Below, piece by piece: positions 1 to 9,143 of a DNA stretch of 64,000 bases. Source of the stretch: Vibrio sp. Isolate32 (GTDB lineage: Bacteria > Pseudomonadota > Gammaproteobacteria > Enterobacterales > Vibrionaceae); assembly GCF_022397955.1 (NCBI RefSeq), contig NZ_JAKEUQ010000013.1:47067-111066 (forward strand). Direction: 5' to 3'. Under the pieces are notes generated by a model. The model saw only the letters and a program-made list of their open reading frames with translations. It had not been told where the DNA came from and ran no database searches. A program made the position numbers and the translations under genes. Every line of letters begins with the position of its first letter. Positions within the stretch are counted from its first letter, which is position 1.

Positions 1-50
1 AGCGTGTGCAAAAGCTCACTTTTATAGACTTTTGATAAAAATATGAACAG

Positions 51-77
51 ACAGCGCAGATAATGACCCTGCGCTGT
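51..77 (-). terminator. candidate terminator downstream of rsmC
   Basis: A 9-bp perfect stem (51-59 with 69-77) lies just past the rsmC stop on the minus strand. The T-rich stretch follows only after about 8 bases, so termination is plausible but not classic. Confidence 0.45.
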
Positions 78-87
78 GCTAGAGAGG

Positions 88-1110
88 CTATTTGTTTGCG
101 TGGTAGATCGCGAATTTTGTGGTCTTATTTAGAGTCGCGCATTTTCCAAATGCTTGCTCAATAATCGGGATGTATTTTAAGAAGCTGTTCGCAACGATGA
201 TCAGCTCACCAAAACGGTTTAAATACTGTGGAGCCTGCGCCAGAAGGGTTTCTGTTGCACTGTAGCTAGTATCCAAGCCCGAGTGGAATGGTGGGTTGCT
301 GATAATGAATTGATAGTCTTGCGCTGTATCAGAATAGACATCAGAAGCGAAAACTTTGCCCGTTAAGCCGTTCGCTTCTAGAGTTGCTTGGCTCGACGCT
401 ACTGCAAACGCACTGATGTCACACATCTCAAGCTCAATATCAGGGTTGCGAGAGGCCATCACTGCACCGAGTACACCTGCACCACAACCGAAGTCCAGCA
501 CTTTACCCTTCAAGGTTGGCAAAGTATCGAGCAGAAGCTGGCTACCGACATCGAATTCACCATGGCTAAAGACACCTGGCAGGCTTTTAACAGTAAGAGA
601 CTGCTCACCAATGTTCACCGTGTAGGTTTTAAACCAGTCTTGCAGGTTAAAAGCGGCTGGCTGCTCAAAGCATTGACCCCAGTAGAAAGAGCAACGACGC
701 GCTGAATCGTATTTTGCGACCTTACCGTAAGCGGCAAACATCTTCTCAATACTTTTCACACCAGAGCGGTTCTCACCAACCACAACAATCTCAGTATCTT
801 TGCCTAGTTTGGCAAACAGCATCGCTAGCAAAAACTCAGCTTCAGCTTTTGCTTTTGGCCAGTACAACATCACTAAATCAGCTTTGGTCTCTTCGGTAAA
901 CTCAGCACCGTAAAAACGTTGAATAGTGCTGTAGCCTTCAAGCTGACGGTAGTAGCTGTAGTTTGAAGTAAATACAGAAACAGACTCACAGTGTTTTGCT
1001 AACTCAACAGGGAATAAGTCTTCAGCCTCACCGGCAACTAAAACATGTTTGCCTTCAAAGTAGGCAAGTTGGCGCTCAGCAATCTGGCTTGGGGCAATAT
1101 AAGCTGACAT
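88..1110 (-). CDS. rsmC: 16S rRNA (guanine1207-N2)-methyltransferase RsmC
   Basis: RsmC uses SAM to methylate G1207 of 16S rRNA in the assembled 30S subunit. The 340-residue product has the family's two-domain form: a degenerate N-terminal methyltransferase-like half and a catalytic C-terminal half with the SAM loop [12 protein letters not shown] and the base-methylase motif NPPFHSG. An upstream in-frame ATG at 1170 would add 20 residues (MGGLCENPP...) that do not look like the family. The start at 1110 (MSAYIAPSQ) gives the expected N-terminus and is preferred. The gene stands alone between a possible terminator and the convergent-spaced AI-2E family gene on the same strand. Confidence 0.95.
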   Translation of the reverse strand: MSAYIAPSQIAERQLAYFEGKHVLVAGEAEDLFPVELAKHCESVSVFTSNYSYYRQLEGYSTIQRFYGAEFTEETKADLVMLYWPKAKAEAEFLLAMLFAKLGKDTEIVVVGENRSGVKSIEKMFAAYGKVAKYDSARRCSFYWGQCFEQPAAFNLQDWFKTYTVNIGEQSLTVKSLPGVFSHGEFDVGSQLLLDTLPTLKGKVLDFGCGAGVLGAVMASRNPDIELEMCDISAFAVASSQATLEANGLTGKVFASDVYSDTAQDYQFIISNPPFHSGLDTSYSATETLLAQAPQYLNRFGELIIVANSFLKYIPIIEQAFGKCATLNKTTKFAIYHANK

Positions 1111-1220
1111 AGGACACTCTATTGAATTGTTAGCAAAAAATGAGGGCGGATTTTCGCATAATCCGCCCAAAGCTTGAAGCGTTTAATACTCGTTCGGCAA
1201 GTAAGTGATTGAAGAGCGGT

Positions 1221-2306
1221 TTAACTCTTGTCTTGCTGATTTAAAAAGTCCTTAAACTCTTCATCGTAGATGTTAAATAGAACAATGGTAATCGCAAAAA
1301 TCAGCGGGCCGTAGATAAGACCAATCAGTCCGAATAGTTGGATACCACCCAGTAGCGAGAAGAAGATCATTAGGGTGTTCATACCCGCACTGCCTTGCAT
1401 TAACAGCGGTCGTAGTAGGTTATCTATCGAGCCAACAATCGCCACGCAGTAAACCGTTAGGAAGATAGCCCAAGTCGTGTCGCCGGTTAAGAACAAGTAA
1501 GCCGCCGCCGGGATCCAGATTAGCGCAGTACCGACCACCGGGATGAAAGAGGCAAAGCCCATCATGGTGCCCCAGAACAGTCCTGGGAAGCCAGCAATCC
1601 ACATACCGAAACCACCAGCAATACCTTGTGCGATAGCGGTTAGGAATGACCCCATCACTGCTGATTTTGATACTTGCTCAATCTCAGCGAGAAGTTTGTC
1701 TTCTTGGCTGCGAGACAGAGGAAGAATGTGGCGAACCACACTGATGATTTTGTCATGATCTCTTAGTAGGAAGAACAGAACGAACAGCATCAAGAAGAAG
1801 TCCATCAAGAAGTTGGTCGCATCACCAAGGATCTTCGCACTAATGCCGACAAGCTTAGAGCCAAAGCTCGTCGCGAACTCGCCAACTTTCTGTGCGATAG
1901 CTTTCGGTTCAATATTGTCGAAAGGCAGGTAGTTATTGATGAAAGATAGCGCTTTAACCACGATAGGGTGCTCAAACAGGGTTTGAATACCGCCATGGGT
2001 GACCCATTGATAAGTGTTTTGAGAAAATAGAGAGCCTTGCTGCACAATCGCTGCAAATACTGCCAGTAAAGGGACAACAATAATAAAGGTTAAGATCACA
2101 CAGGATAGCAATGAGACGAGGTTTGCTTTGTTTGGGATCTTCTTTTCAAGCCACTCATGGATCGGAAACATTAACAGTGAAATGATGAAGGCCATCACGA
2201 TTGAGTTAACGTATGGTTCTATAAGTAGGTAACAAGCATAAGCCGCAGCGAGCAGCGCAATGATGATTACCCAGTGACTGGAATTGATTTTAATTTTTTC
2301 TGACAC
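1221..2306 (-). CDS. AI-2E/PerM family transporter
   Basis: This is a 361-residue inner-membrane protein of the AI-2E transporter (PerM/YdiK/TqsA) family. About eight hydrophobic segments are visible: two close together at residues 12-50, one near 60-85, and a long run from about 160 to 345. Between them is a charged loop around residues 85-150. The family-typical stretch near the C-terminus (LLGGIQLFGLIGLIYGPL) is present. Members export or exchange varied small molecules; the substrate cannot be read from sequence. It precedes rsmC on the same strand with 110 bases between them, so co-transcription is possible. Confidence 0.85.
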   Translation of the reverse strand: MSEKIKINSSHWVIIIALLAAAYACYLLIEPYVNSIVMAFIISLLMFPIHEWLEKKIPNKANLVSLLSCVILTFIIVVPLLAVFAAIVQQGSLFSQNTYQWVTHGGIQTLFEHPIVVKALSFINNYLPFDNIEPKAIAQKVGEFATSFGSKLVGISAKILGDATNFLMDFFLMLFVLFFLLRDHDKIISVVRHILPLSRSQEDKLLAEIEQVSKSAVMGSFLTAIAQGIAGGFGMWIAGFPGLFWGTMMGFASFIPVVGTALIWIPAAAYLFLTGDTTWAIFLTVYCVAIVGSIDNLLRPLLMQGSAGMNTLMIFFSLLGGIQLFGLIGLIYGPLIFAITIVLFNIYDEEFKDFLNQQDKS

Positions 2307-2382
2307 GGTAATGGTCTCTATATTTGCGTTCTGAGTTTATAATGGCTGCAAAACAGAGAGTTAGCAATGAGGAGTTTTGATA

Positions 2383-2508
2383 ATGGGATGCTGTAATAAA
2401 GATAAGAAATGCCAAGATGAAGAGCAGCAAACGAAAAAAGAGATCCCTTGGTTCAGAATGTTCCTTGGTACGCTGATGTTGTTGGTTTTCTTGTTCTGGG
2501 AACGTTAA
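2383..2508 (+). CDS. 41-aa small membrane protein, unknown function
   Basis: A short reading frame of 41 codons starts at ATG 2383 behind a strong ribosome site (GAGGAG about 7 bases upstream) and ends at TAA 2508. The peptide begins MGCCNKDKKC, with three cysteines in ten residues, followed by a highly charged Glu/Gln/Lys stretch, then one hydrophobic segment (about residues 26-39) ending FWER. This makes a single-pass small membrane protein with a cytoplasmic Cys-rich tail likely. It is divergent from the AI-2E family gene. I do not recognise a named family; the strong ribosome site and clean composition argue that it is translated. Confidence 0.65.
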   Translation: MGCCNKDKKCQDEEQQTKKEIPWFRMFLGTLMLLVFLFWER

Positions 2509-2579
2509 GCGCTTTGCCGGTATAGCTCGACGGATGCGACAGAGGGAGTTCCCTTTATAAGCTTAGTGCTATCCATTAA

Positions 2580-2606
2580 AAAGGGCTGCGTTAATGCAGC
2601 CCTAAA
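2580..2606 (-). terminator. hemL rho-independent terminator
   Basis: On the minus strand an 8-bp perfect stem AGGGCTGC/GCAGCCCT with a 6-base loop is followed by TTTTTAA. It sits 34 bases past the hemL stop. Confidence 0.85.
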
Positions 2607-2639
2607 TTCAATCAGTTAGCGACTTATTCGCGCTTTTGA

Positions 2640-3935
2640 TTATTTGCTTTCTGCAGCAATAATAGCAAGAGAACGGTCAGCGGCTTCTAGTGTCGCTTCA
2701 ATCTCTTTTGAACCGTGAGCAAGAGATGTGAAGCTTGCTTCGAATGCTGAAGGTGCAAGGTATACACCGTGATCTAGCATTAGGTGGAAGAAGCGCTTGA
2801 AGCGTTCTACATCACACTTGGTTACATCTTCGTAGCACGTTACTGCTTCTTGCTCAGTGAAGAAAAAACCAAACATGCCACCGACTTGGTGAACTAGCAT
2901 TGGAATACCGTGCTTGTCAGCAAGTTGCTTGAAGCCATTCGCTAGCTGCTTTGTTTTTGATGCTAGGCGCTTCTCGTTGCCTTCTTCACGTAGAAGGTTC
3001 AGACATGCATAGCCCGCAGCCATTGCTACTGGGTTACCTGAAAGAGTACCAGCTTGGTAAACTGGGCCCGTTGGTGCGATGTATTGCATCACGTCTTTAC
3101 GACCACCAAAAGCACCCACTGGCATACCGCCACCAATAACTTTACCAAGACACGTTAGGTCTGGCTTGATGTTGTAGTAAGCCTGCGCACAGCCTTCAGC
3201 AACGCGGAAACCTGTCATTACTTCATCAAAGATCAGTAGCGCGCCTTCTTGGTCACAGATCTCACGTAGACCTTCGTGGAAGCCTTCTACTGGTGGAATG
3301 CAGTTCATATTGCCCGCTACAGGCTCAACGATGATACAAGCGATCTCACCTTTGTTTGCTTCAAACAGCTCACGTACAGAGTCTAGGTTGTTGAATGTCG
3401 CCGTTAGTGTGTGCTTAGCAAAGTCTGCTGGTACGCCAGGAGAGCTTGGTTGACCTAGAGTCAGAGCGCCAGAACCTGCTTTTACAAGTAGACTGTCTGC
3501 GTGGCCGTGGTAGCAGCCTTCAAACTTAAGAATTTTGTCACGACCAGTAAAGCCACGAGCAAGGCGAATTGCACTCATCGTTGCTTCAGTACCTGAGCTA
3601 ACCATACGTAGTTGTTCCATTGACGGAACCATCTCAGACACAAGTTCAGCCATTTTGATTTCAGTTTCAGTTGGAGCACCGAAGCTAAGACCACGTTGAG
3701 CTGCTTCAATTACAGCATCACGGATAACAGCGTGGTTGTGACCAAGGATCATTGGACCCCAAGAGCCAACGTAGTCGATATATGCTTTACCATCAGCATC
3801 AAAAATAAGTGGGCCATCAGCGCGTTCAACGAAGATTGGAGAACCACCTACGCCATTGAATGCACGGACTGGAGAGTTTACGCCACCAGGAATAGTTTGC
3901 TGTGCTTTTTCGTACAGCTCTGCTGATTTGGTCAT
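2640..3935 (-). CDS. hemL: glutamate-1-semialdehyde 2,1-aminomutase
   Basis: HemL moves the amino group of glutamate-1-semialdehyde to give 5-aminolevulinate, the committed precursor of haem and other tetrapyrroles (C5 pathway). It is a PLP enzyme of aminotransferase class III. The lysine in [12 protein letters not shown] is the cofactor-binding residue, and the upstream FDEVMTGFR is the PLP-ring aspartate motif. From ATG 3935 the protein is 431 residues, close to the family norm. A further-upstream start at 3989 would add 18 residues that do not resemble HemL, while 3935 has AGAGGA placed correctly. It is divergent from erpA. Confidence 0.96.
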   Translation of the reverse strand: MTKSAELYEKAQQTIPGGVNSPVRAFNGVGGSPIFVERADGPLIFDADGKAYIDYVGSWGPMILGHNHAVIRDAVIEAAQRGLSFGAPTETEIKMAELVSEMVPSMEQLRMVSSGTEATMSAIRLARGFTGRDKILKFEGCYHGHADSLLVKAGSGALTLGQPSSPGVPADFAKHTLTATFNNLDSVRELFEANKGEIACIIVEPVAGNMNCIPPVEGFHEGLREICDQEGALLIFDEVMTGFRVAEGCAQAYYNIKPDLTCLGKVIGGGMPVGAFGGRKDVMQYIAPTGPVYQAGTLSGNPVAMAAGYACLNLLREEGNEKRLASKTKQLANGFKQLADKHGIPMLVHQVGGMFGFFFTEQEAVTCYEDVTKCDVERFKRFFHLMLDHGVYLAPSAFEASFTSLAHGSKEIEATLEAADRSLAIIAAESK

Positions 3936-4231
3936 TGATATATCCTCTTTTGACTGTCGGACCAATTGGCAGGCATTGTACCTATCCATAATCCAACTAG
4001 GAATGGTTTAGCTGATATAATCGCCCGAATCTGATTATTTTGTGTGGTTGCACATTCATTTTGTTTTTATTTGATGAGTTTTTAGCAGGAAAAACGGCGA
4101 TCAGGTGGTGAATACTTGAACGTTTCAGTCAGGTATTGGATAATCAGCAGAATATAAGAAAATACTCAACAACTATGGTCTCGAATTAGATTTGTATCAT
4201 GTTGTTTTTGACACAGGTAAGAGAGGTTGTC

Positions 4232-4573
4232 GTGAGCGAAGCAAATATCCCATTGTCTTTTTCTGATGCAGCAGCTACCCGCGTACAAACGCTGATTGCT
4301 GAAGAAGAAAACCCAGAGCTAAAACTGCGTGTATACATTACAGGTGGTGGTTGTAGTGGTTTCCAATACGGCTTCACATTCGATGAAAAAGTAAATGATG
4401 GTGACACTACTATCGTAAACAGTGGTGTAACGCTGGTTGTCGATCCAATGAGCCTACAATACCTAATGGGTGGCGTGGTTGATTACACTGAAGGCCTAGA
4501 AGGCGCACGTTTCTTTGTAAACAACCCTAATGCAACAACTACATGTGGTTGTGGTGCATCATTCAGCGTATAG
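4232..4573 (+). CDS. erpA: iron-sulfur cluster insertion protein ErpA
   Basis: ErpA is an A-type carrier that passes [4Fe-4S] clusters to target enzymes, including IspH/IspG of isoprenoid synthesis. The three cluster-binding cysteines are visible in GGGCSGF and in the C-terminal CGCG. The GTG at 4232 gives 113 residues starting [10 protein letters not shown] and has GAGAGG six bases upstream; the ATG at 4199 would add 11 residues foreign to the family. It is transcribed alone and closes with a terminator. Divergent pairing with hemL is the usual Vibrio order. Confidence 0.95.
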   Translation: MSEANIPLSFSDAAATRVQTLIAEEENPELKLRVYITGGGCSGFQYGFTFDEKVNDGDTTIVNSGVTLVVDPMSLQYLMGGVVDYTEGLEGARFFVNNPNATTTCGCGASFSV

Positions 4574-4618
4574 GCCGAGATTAACGTCGCTTAATTGAAA
4601 GCCATATTCGAAGCATCG

Positions 4619-4655
4619 TAAACGCCGGACTTATGTTCGGCGTTTTTGTTTTTTA
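4619..4655 (+). terminator. erpA rho-independent terminator
   Basis: AAACGCCGgac stem-loop closing with CGGCGTTTTTG and a T-rich tail, 45 bases after the erpA stop. Confidence 0.85.
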
Positions 4656-4823
4656 TCCCCTTTATTTTTACTTCCCTTTAGTACTCGGAATATTTTTTAA
4701 ACTGTCGATACTGTCCAACTTCATTTGTCCTTGGTCTGTTAAGGTTACCTATGTGTATCAGGAAGTTGCACACGACGCGATTGAGCTAATTTACGCGCGT
4801 AATGCGCCAGAAAAGGATTTGCT

Positions 4824-5948
4824 ATGCCTACTCTATTTTCTAACTTGCCACTTTTTCAGAAACTAAAGCAGCCGTGGTTGGTCTCTCTGACTTTAGTCAT
4901 ACTGCTTTCTGTCTGGCTTGGCTTAGGAGTGGGACAAGCCGAAGAGTCGCCAGACAAAAAAGCGACAGAGATTCCATTAGCCAAGGTTTCCTACCAAACA
5001 TTTACCTCATCACCCACTTTTAGAACCATTGATTTATACGGTCGAACAGCACCCGATAGGCATGCTCGATTGGGAGCAGAAGTTGCGGGCAAGGTCGTCA
5101 GGCTAAACGTTGCTAAGGGTGATACTGTAAAAGCAGGGCAAGCCATTGCTCAGATCGATAAAGGCGACTTGGAAATACAGTTAGAGCGGGTTTGGGCTCT
5201 ATATCGCCTTAAACAGAAAGAATTTAAAGCGGCACAGTCACTGAAGAAAAGAGGGCTGCAAGGGGAAATCGCCTACACCACTGCAGAGGCTTCGTTAACA
5301 GAAGCGAAGGCTATGATGCGCAATGTGGAACTGGCTTTAAAGAATACTGTGATTACTTCACCGTTCTCGGGTGTGGTGCAAGATTTAATGGTCGAGCTCG
5401 GTGATTTTGTTGGTGTGGGAGATTCCGTTGCTAGTGTGATTGACCTCGACCCTCTGGTGATTAAAGCGGACGTCAGTGAGCGTCATATTCAGCATCTGTT
5501 AGTCAATCAAGACGCATTGGTCCGTCTACTTGGTAGAGATGAAGTAGAAGGGCGATTGCGTTATGTGTCTCGAATCTCTTCAGCTTCTACTAATACCTTC
5601 CCAATCGAAATTGAAATCGATAACTCTGAAGGCCTACTGCCCGCAGGTGTGAGCGCTGAAGTGAAACTCAACCTAGAAACACGAGATGCTATTAAGGTGA
5701 CACCTGCGATGCTGGCATTGGATGAAGCCGGAAATCTCGGAGTTAAAACATTGGTGTCAGTCGGTGATACACCAAGCGTTAAGTTTGTCGGTATACAGCT
5801 CGTTAAGGCAGAGCAAGATGGCGTGTGGCTCACTGGCTTAGATCAACAGGTCGATATTATTACCGTCGGACAAGGCTTTGTTCGTGATGGTGATTCGGTG
5901 ATTGCAGTTGGGCAAGGTGCTGCTCTCTCAAGTTCAACGGCTGAGTAG
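4824..5948 (+). CDS. RND efflux periplasmic adaptor subunit
   Basis: This 374-residue membrane fusion protein bridges an RND pump and an outer-membrane channel in the periplasm. An N-terminal hydrophobic segment (about residues 17-38) serves as anchor or signal. Then come the first lipoyl half (GAEVAGKVVRLNVAKGD), a helical hairpin around residues 115-165, the second lipoyl half (SPFSGVVQDLMVELGDFV) and a beta-barrel domain. The start at 4824 follows an AAAGGA site. The stop is 10 bases before the pump gene, so the two form an operon. In V. cholerae an RND pair also sits between erpA and the M23 peptidase gene. Substrate unknown; a TolC-type partner is not encoded here. Confidence 0.9.
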   Translation: MPTLFSNLPLFQKLKQPWLVSLTLVILLSVWLGLGVGQAEESPDKKATEIPLAKVSYQTFTSSPTFRTIDLYGRTAPDRHARLGAEVAGKVVRLNVAKGDTVKAGQAIAQIDKGDLEIQLERVWALYRLKQKEFKAAQSLKKRGLQGEIAYTTAEASLTEAKAMMRNVELALKNTVITSPFSGVVQDLMVELGDFVGVGDSVASVIDLDPLVIKADVSERHIQHLLVNQDALVRLLGRDEVEGRLRYVSRISSASTNTFPIEIEIDNSEGLLPAGVSAEVKLNLETRDAIKVTPAMLALDEAGNLGVKTLVSVGDTPSVKFVGIQLVKAEQDGVWLTGLDQQVDIITVGQGFVRDGDSVIAVGQGAALSSSTAE

Positions 5949-5958
5949 GAGATAACCG

Positions 5959-8900
5959 ATGTATTCAATTATTGATGCAGCCTTGTCTCGTGCTCGCACC
6001 ATGCTTTCTCTGTTGGCGCTGATCTTGGTCGCAGGTGTTATTACCTATATCACGATCCCCAAAGAATCGAGCCCAGATATCACTATCCCGATTATCTACG
6101 TTTCAGTTGGGCACCAAGGGATCTCACCAACCGATGCTGAGCGCTTGTTGGTGCGACCTATTGAGCAAGAGCTTAGGTCGATTGAGGGCGTAAAAGAGAT
6201 GAATTCAACCGCCGCAGAAGGACATGCTTCTGTGGTGTTGGAATTTAATGTTGGGGTTGATCTTACCAAAGCGATGGCAGATGTGCGTGACGCCGTTGAT
6301 CTTGCTAAGCCAAAACTCCCAGAAGACAGTGATGAGCCGACCGTTAATGAAGTAACACTCGCTTCTAAGCAGCCAGTGCTGTCTGTCGTGTTATTCGGCA
6401 CCGTTCCTGAACGCACAATTGTACAAATTGCCCGAGAGCTGGGAGATAAATTAGAAAGCTATCGCCAAATACTAGAGGTCGATATTGCAGGTGACAGAGA
6501 AGACATCGTTGAAATCATCGTTGATCCTCTGCTTATGGAAAGTTACAGCCTAGACCAAGCGGATATCTATAACCTGATTGCATTGAATAATCGGGTGGTT
6601 GCCGCCGGTTTTGTCGATACGGGCTATGGCCGTTTCTCAGTCAAAGTCCCTTCGGTGTTTAACTCTTTAAAAGATGTGCTTGAGTTACCGATCAAAGTGG
6701 ATGGTAAACAAGTCGTTACTTTTGGTGATGTGGCGACAGTACGCCGAGCATTTAGAGACCCAGAGAGCTTTGCTCGCTTAGATGGTCAGTCTGCGGTGGT
6801 CTTGGATATCAAGAAGCGTGCTGGTGAGAACATCATTGAAACGGTTGAGCTGGTGAAAGCGGTAATGGCTAGCGCTCAGCAGCAAGCCGAGTGGCCAAAT
6901 AATTTGCTAGTCAAGTACACCAAGGATGAATCTAAAGATGTGAAGATCATGCTCAATGATCTGCAAAACAATATCTTATCCGCCATTATTCTGGTGGTGA
7001 TCGTTATCATCGCTATTCTTGGTGTGCGTACTGCTTTGTTAGTGGGTATTTCTATTCCCGGCTCATTCCTGACAGGGTTACTCGTCCTCTCGGTATTCGG
7101 TTTGACCGTTAACATCGTAGTGCTGTTTTCGCTGATTATGGCGGTCGGAATGCTGGTGGATGGCGCGATTGTGGTGACTGAATTCGCAGATAGACGGATG
7201 CAAGAGGGAGAAGGGCGCAAAGATGCCTACCGAGATGCAGCCAAGCGGATGGCATGGCCGATAACGGCATCAACCGCAACGACATTAGCGGCGTTTGCTC
7301 CGCTGTTGTTCTGGCCTGACGTGACGGGCGAATTCATGAAGTTCCTACCACTCACCTTGATCGCGACTTTAACGGCTTCATTGATTATGGCGCTGTTGTT
7401 TGTGCCGGTGTTAGGTGGCTTGATTGGTAAACCTCAGTACGTTTCGCCTCAGAATCAAGCTCGAATGGTCGCCCTGCATAACGGCGACTTTTCTCAAGCG
7501 ACAGGCTTAACTAAGGCGTATTACCACACACTTTCTTTAGCGATTAAGCACCCGTTTAAAATTCTCTTTAGCGCGATATTGCTTGCGGTTGCAGTCGGCT
7601 TTACTTACTCAAAAGCAGGCTTAGGTGCCGAGTTTTTCCCAGAGGTCGATCCGCCATTCTTTAACGTTAAAGTGCGCTCGCATGGTGATCTCTCTATTCA
7701 AGAAAAAGATGTCATCATGCATGATATTGAGCAAGTGATGCTGAATCATGAAGAGTTCGATACCGTTTATACGCGTACCGGTGGTGACGACCAGATTGGT
7801 TTGATTTCGATTACGCCTGTCGACTGGCAATATCGCCGTAGCGTGAAAGCGATCATTGAAGAGTTAAAGCAACAAACCGACCAGTACGCTGGCGTTGAGA
7901 TCGAATATAAGTTCCCAGACGCAGGGCCCCCGGTTGAAAATGACTTGGTTATCGAGCTATCCGCTAAAACACCAGAGCAGCTCAATCAGGCAGCAAAGAT
8001 CGTGAGAAGTTGGGCGGATGGTAATCAAACGCTGACCAATATCAGCGATACAGCAAGTAAAGATGGTATCGATTGGAAGGTGGATATTCGCCGCGACGAT
8101 GCTGCGCGTTTTGCCGCTGATGCCACCTTAGTGGGGAATACCGTTCAATTCGTCACTAATGGATTAAAGATTGGTGATTATCTTCCTGATGACTCAGCAG
8201 AAGAAGTCGATATCTTGGTACGCTACCCAAGCGATAAAAGAGATATCGGGCGCTTTGACCAGTTAAGAGTCAAAACGCCAGCAGGCCTAGTTCCGATAAC
8301 TAATTTTGCTCAGATCGTTCCAGACCACAAGCAAGACACCATCAAACGCCTTGATGGTAAGCGAGTTGTCAACATCATGGCAGATATGGAAGAAGGGTAT
8401 AACCTTGCTTTAGAACTGCCAAAGATCGAGCAGGCGTTAAGTGAGCTAGGGCTTCCAGATAGCGTAGATTTTCGTATTCGTGGTCAAAATGAAGAGCAGG
8501 AGAACTCGTCAGCCTTTTTGCAAAGTGCATTCTTAGTAGCACTAGCGGTGATGGCTTTGATTCTTATCACTCAGTTCAACAGCTTCTATCAAGCCTTCTT
8601 AATTCTAAGTGCAGTCTTGTTCTCTACGGTTGGCGTGTTCGTTGGTTTGCTGATCTTCCAACGCCCGTTTGGCATTGTGATGTCGGGGATTGGGGTCATA
8701 GCGTTAGCCGGCATAGTGGTGAACAACAATATCGTGCTGATTGATACTTATAACCAGCTCATCAAAAGAGGCTTAGATAAGCGAGATGCGATTCTAAGAA
8801 CGGGTGTTCAACGTTTAAGACCTGTAATGCTCACGACCGTCACGACTATCTTAGGTTTAATGCCGATGGTATTAGAGATGAACATCGATCTGATTAACCA

Positions 8901-9048
8901 AAAGATAGAATTCGGCGCGCCGAGCACCCAATGGTGGTCACAGCTTGCGACCGCGATAGCCGGTGGTTTGGCGTTTGCCACGTTACTGACTTTAGTGCTG
9001 ACTCCTTGCTTGTTGATGCTAGGGCGAAACAACAAAACCGAAAAATAG
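5959..9048 (+). CDS. RND efflux pump permease subunit
   Basis: The 1029-residue inner-membrane pump has the RND plan: TM1 at about residues 12-32, a large periplasmic loop, TM2-6 at about 335-490, a second loop, and TM8-12 at about 855-1020. The TM4 motif reads VGMLVDGAIVVTEFADRR. Only one aspartate is present where AcrB-type pumps have the Asp-Asp pair, which puts it nearer to the HAE-like/AcrB-AcrD-AcrF cousins than to AcrB itself. It is translated 10 bases after its adaptor and ends at a strong terminator. Likely function is proton-driven export of amphiphilic compounds; substrates are not predictable. Confidence 0.9.
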   Translation: MYSIIDAALSRARTMLSLLALILVAGVITYITIPKESSPDITIPIIYVSVGHQGISPTDAERLLVRPIEQELRSIEGVKEMNSTAAEGHASVVLEFNVGVDLTKAMADVRDAVDLAKPKLPEDSDEPTVNEVTLASKQPVLSVVLFGTVPERTIVQIARELGDKLESYRQILEVDIAGDREDIVEIIVDPLLMESYSLDQADIYNLIALNNRVVAAGFVDTGYGRFSVKVPSVFNSLKDVLELPIKVDGKQVVTFGDVATVRRAFRDPESFARLDGQSAVVLDIKKRAGENIIETVELVKAVMASAQQQAEWPNNLLVKYTKDESKDVKIMLNDLQNNILSAIILVVIVIIAILGVRTALLVGISIPGSFLTGLLVLSVFGLTVNIVVLFSLIMAVGMLVDGAIVVTEFADRRMQEGEGRKDAYRDAAKRMAWPITASTATTLAAFAPLLFWPDVTGEFMKFLPLTLIATLTASLIMALLFVPVLGGLIGKPQYVSPQNQARMVALHNGDFSQATGLTKAYYHTLSLAIKHPFKILFSAILLAVAVGFTYSKAGLGAEFFPEVDPPFFNVKVRSHGDLSIQEKDVIMHDIEQVMLNHEEFDTVYTRTGGDDQIGLISITPVDWQYRRSVKAIIEELKQQTDQYAGVEIEYKFPDAGPPVENDLVIELSAKTPEQLNQAAKIVRSWADGNQTLTNISDTASKDGIDWKVDIRRDDAARFAADATLVGNTVQFVTNGLKIGDYLPDDSAEEVDILVRYPSDKRDIGRFDQLRVKTPAGLVPITNFAQIVPDHKQDTIKRLDGKRVVNIMADMEEGYNLALELPKIEQALSELGLPDSVDFRIRGQNEEQENSSAFLQSAFLVALAVMALILITQFNSFYQAFLILSAVLFSTVGVFVGLLIFQRPFGIVMSGIGVIALAGIVVNNNIVLIDTYNQLIKRGLDKRDAILRTGVQRLRPVMLTTVTTILGLMPMVLEMNIDLINQKIEFGAPSTQWWSQLATAIAGGLAFATLLTLVLTPCLLMLGRNNKTEK

Positions 9049-9072
9049 TAGGAATCATGGTTTGACGATCTT

Positions 9073-9110
9073 AAAAAAGAGCGCCTTGATGGGCGCTCTT
9101 TTCGTTTTTC
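9073..9110 (+). terminator. terminator of the RND operon
   Basis: AAAGAGCGCC / GGGCGCTCTTTT stem-loop with T-tract, in the short gap between the convergent RND pump and M23 peptidase genes. It may also work for the minus-strand gene. Confidence 0.85.
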
Positions 9111-9143
9111 TATTTTGCTATGAAGCTACAGGTCTTGAACTTT

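Noticed and set aside
4633..4866. 77-codon plus-strand frame before the RND adaptor
   Set aside because: It begins in the erpA terminator, has no ribosome site and runs into the adaptor gene; composition is that of AT-rich noncoding DNA.
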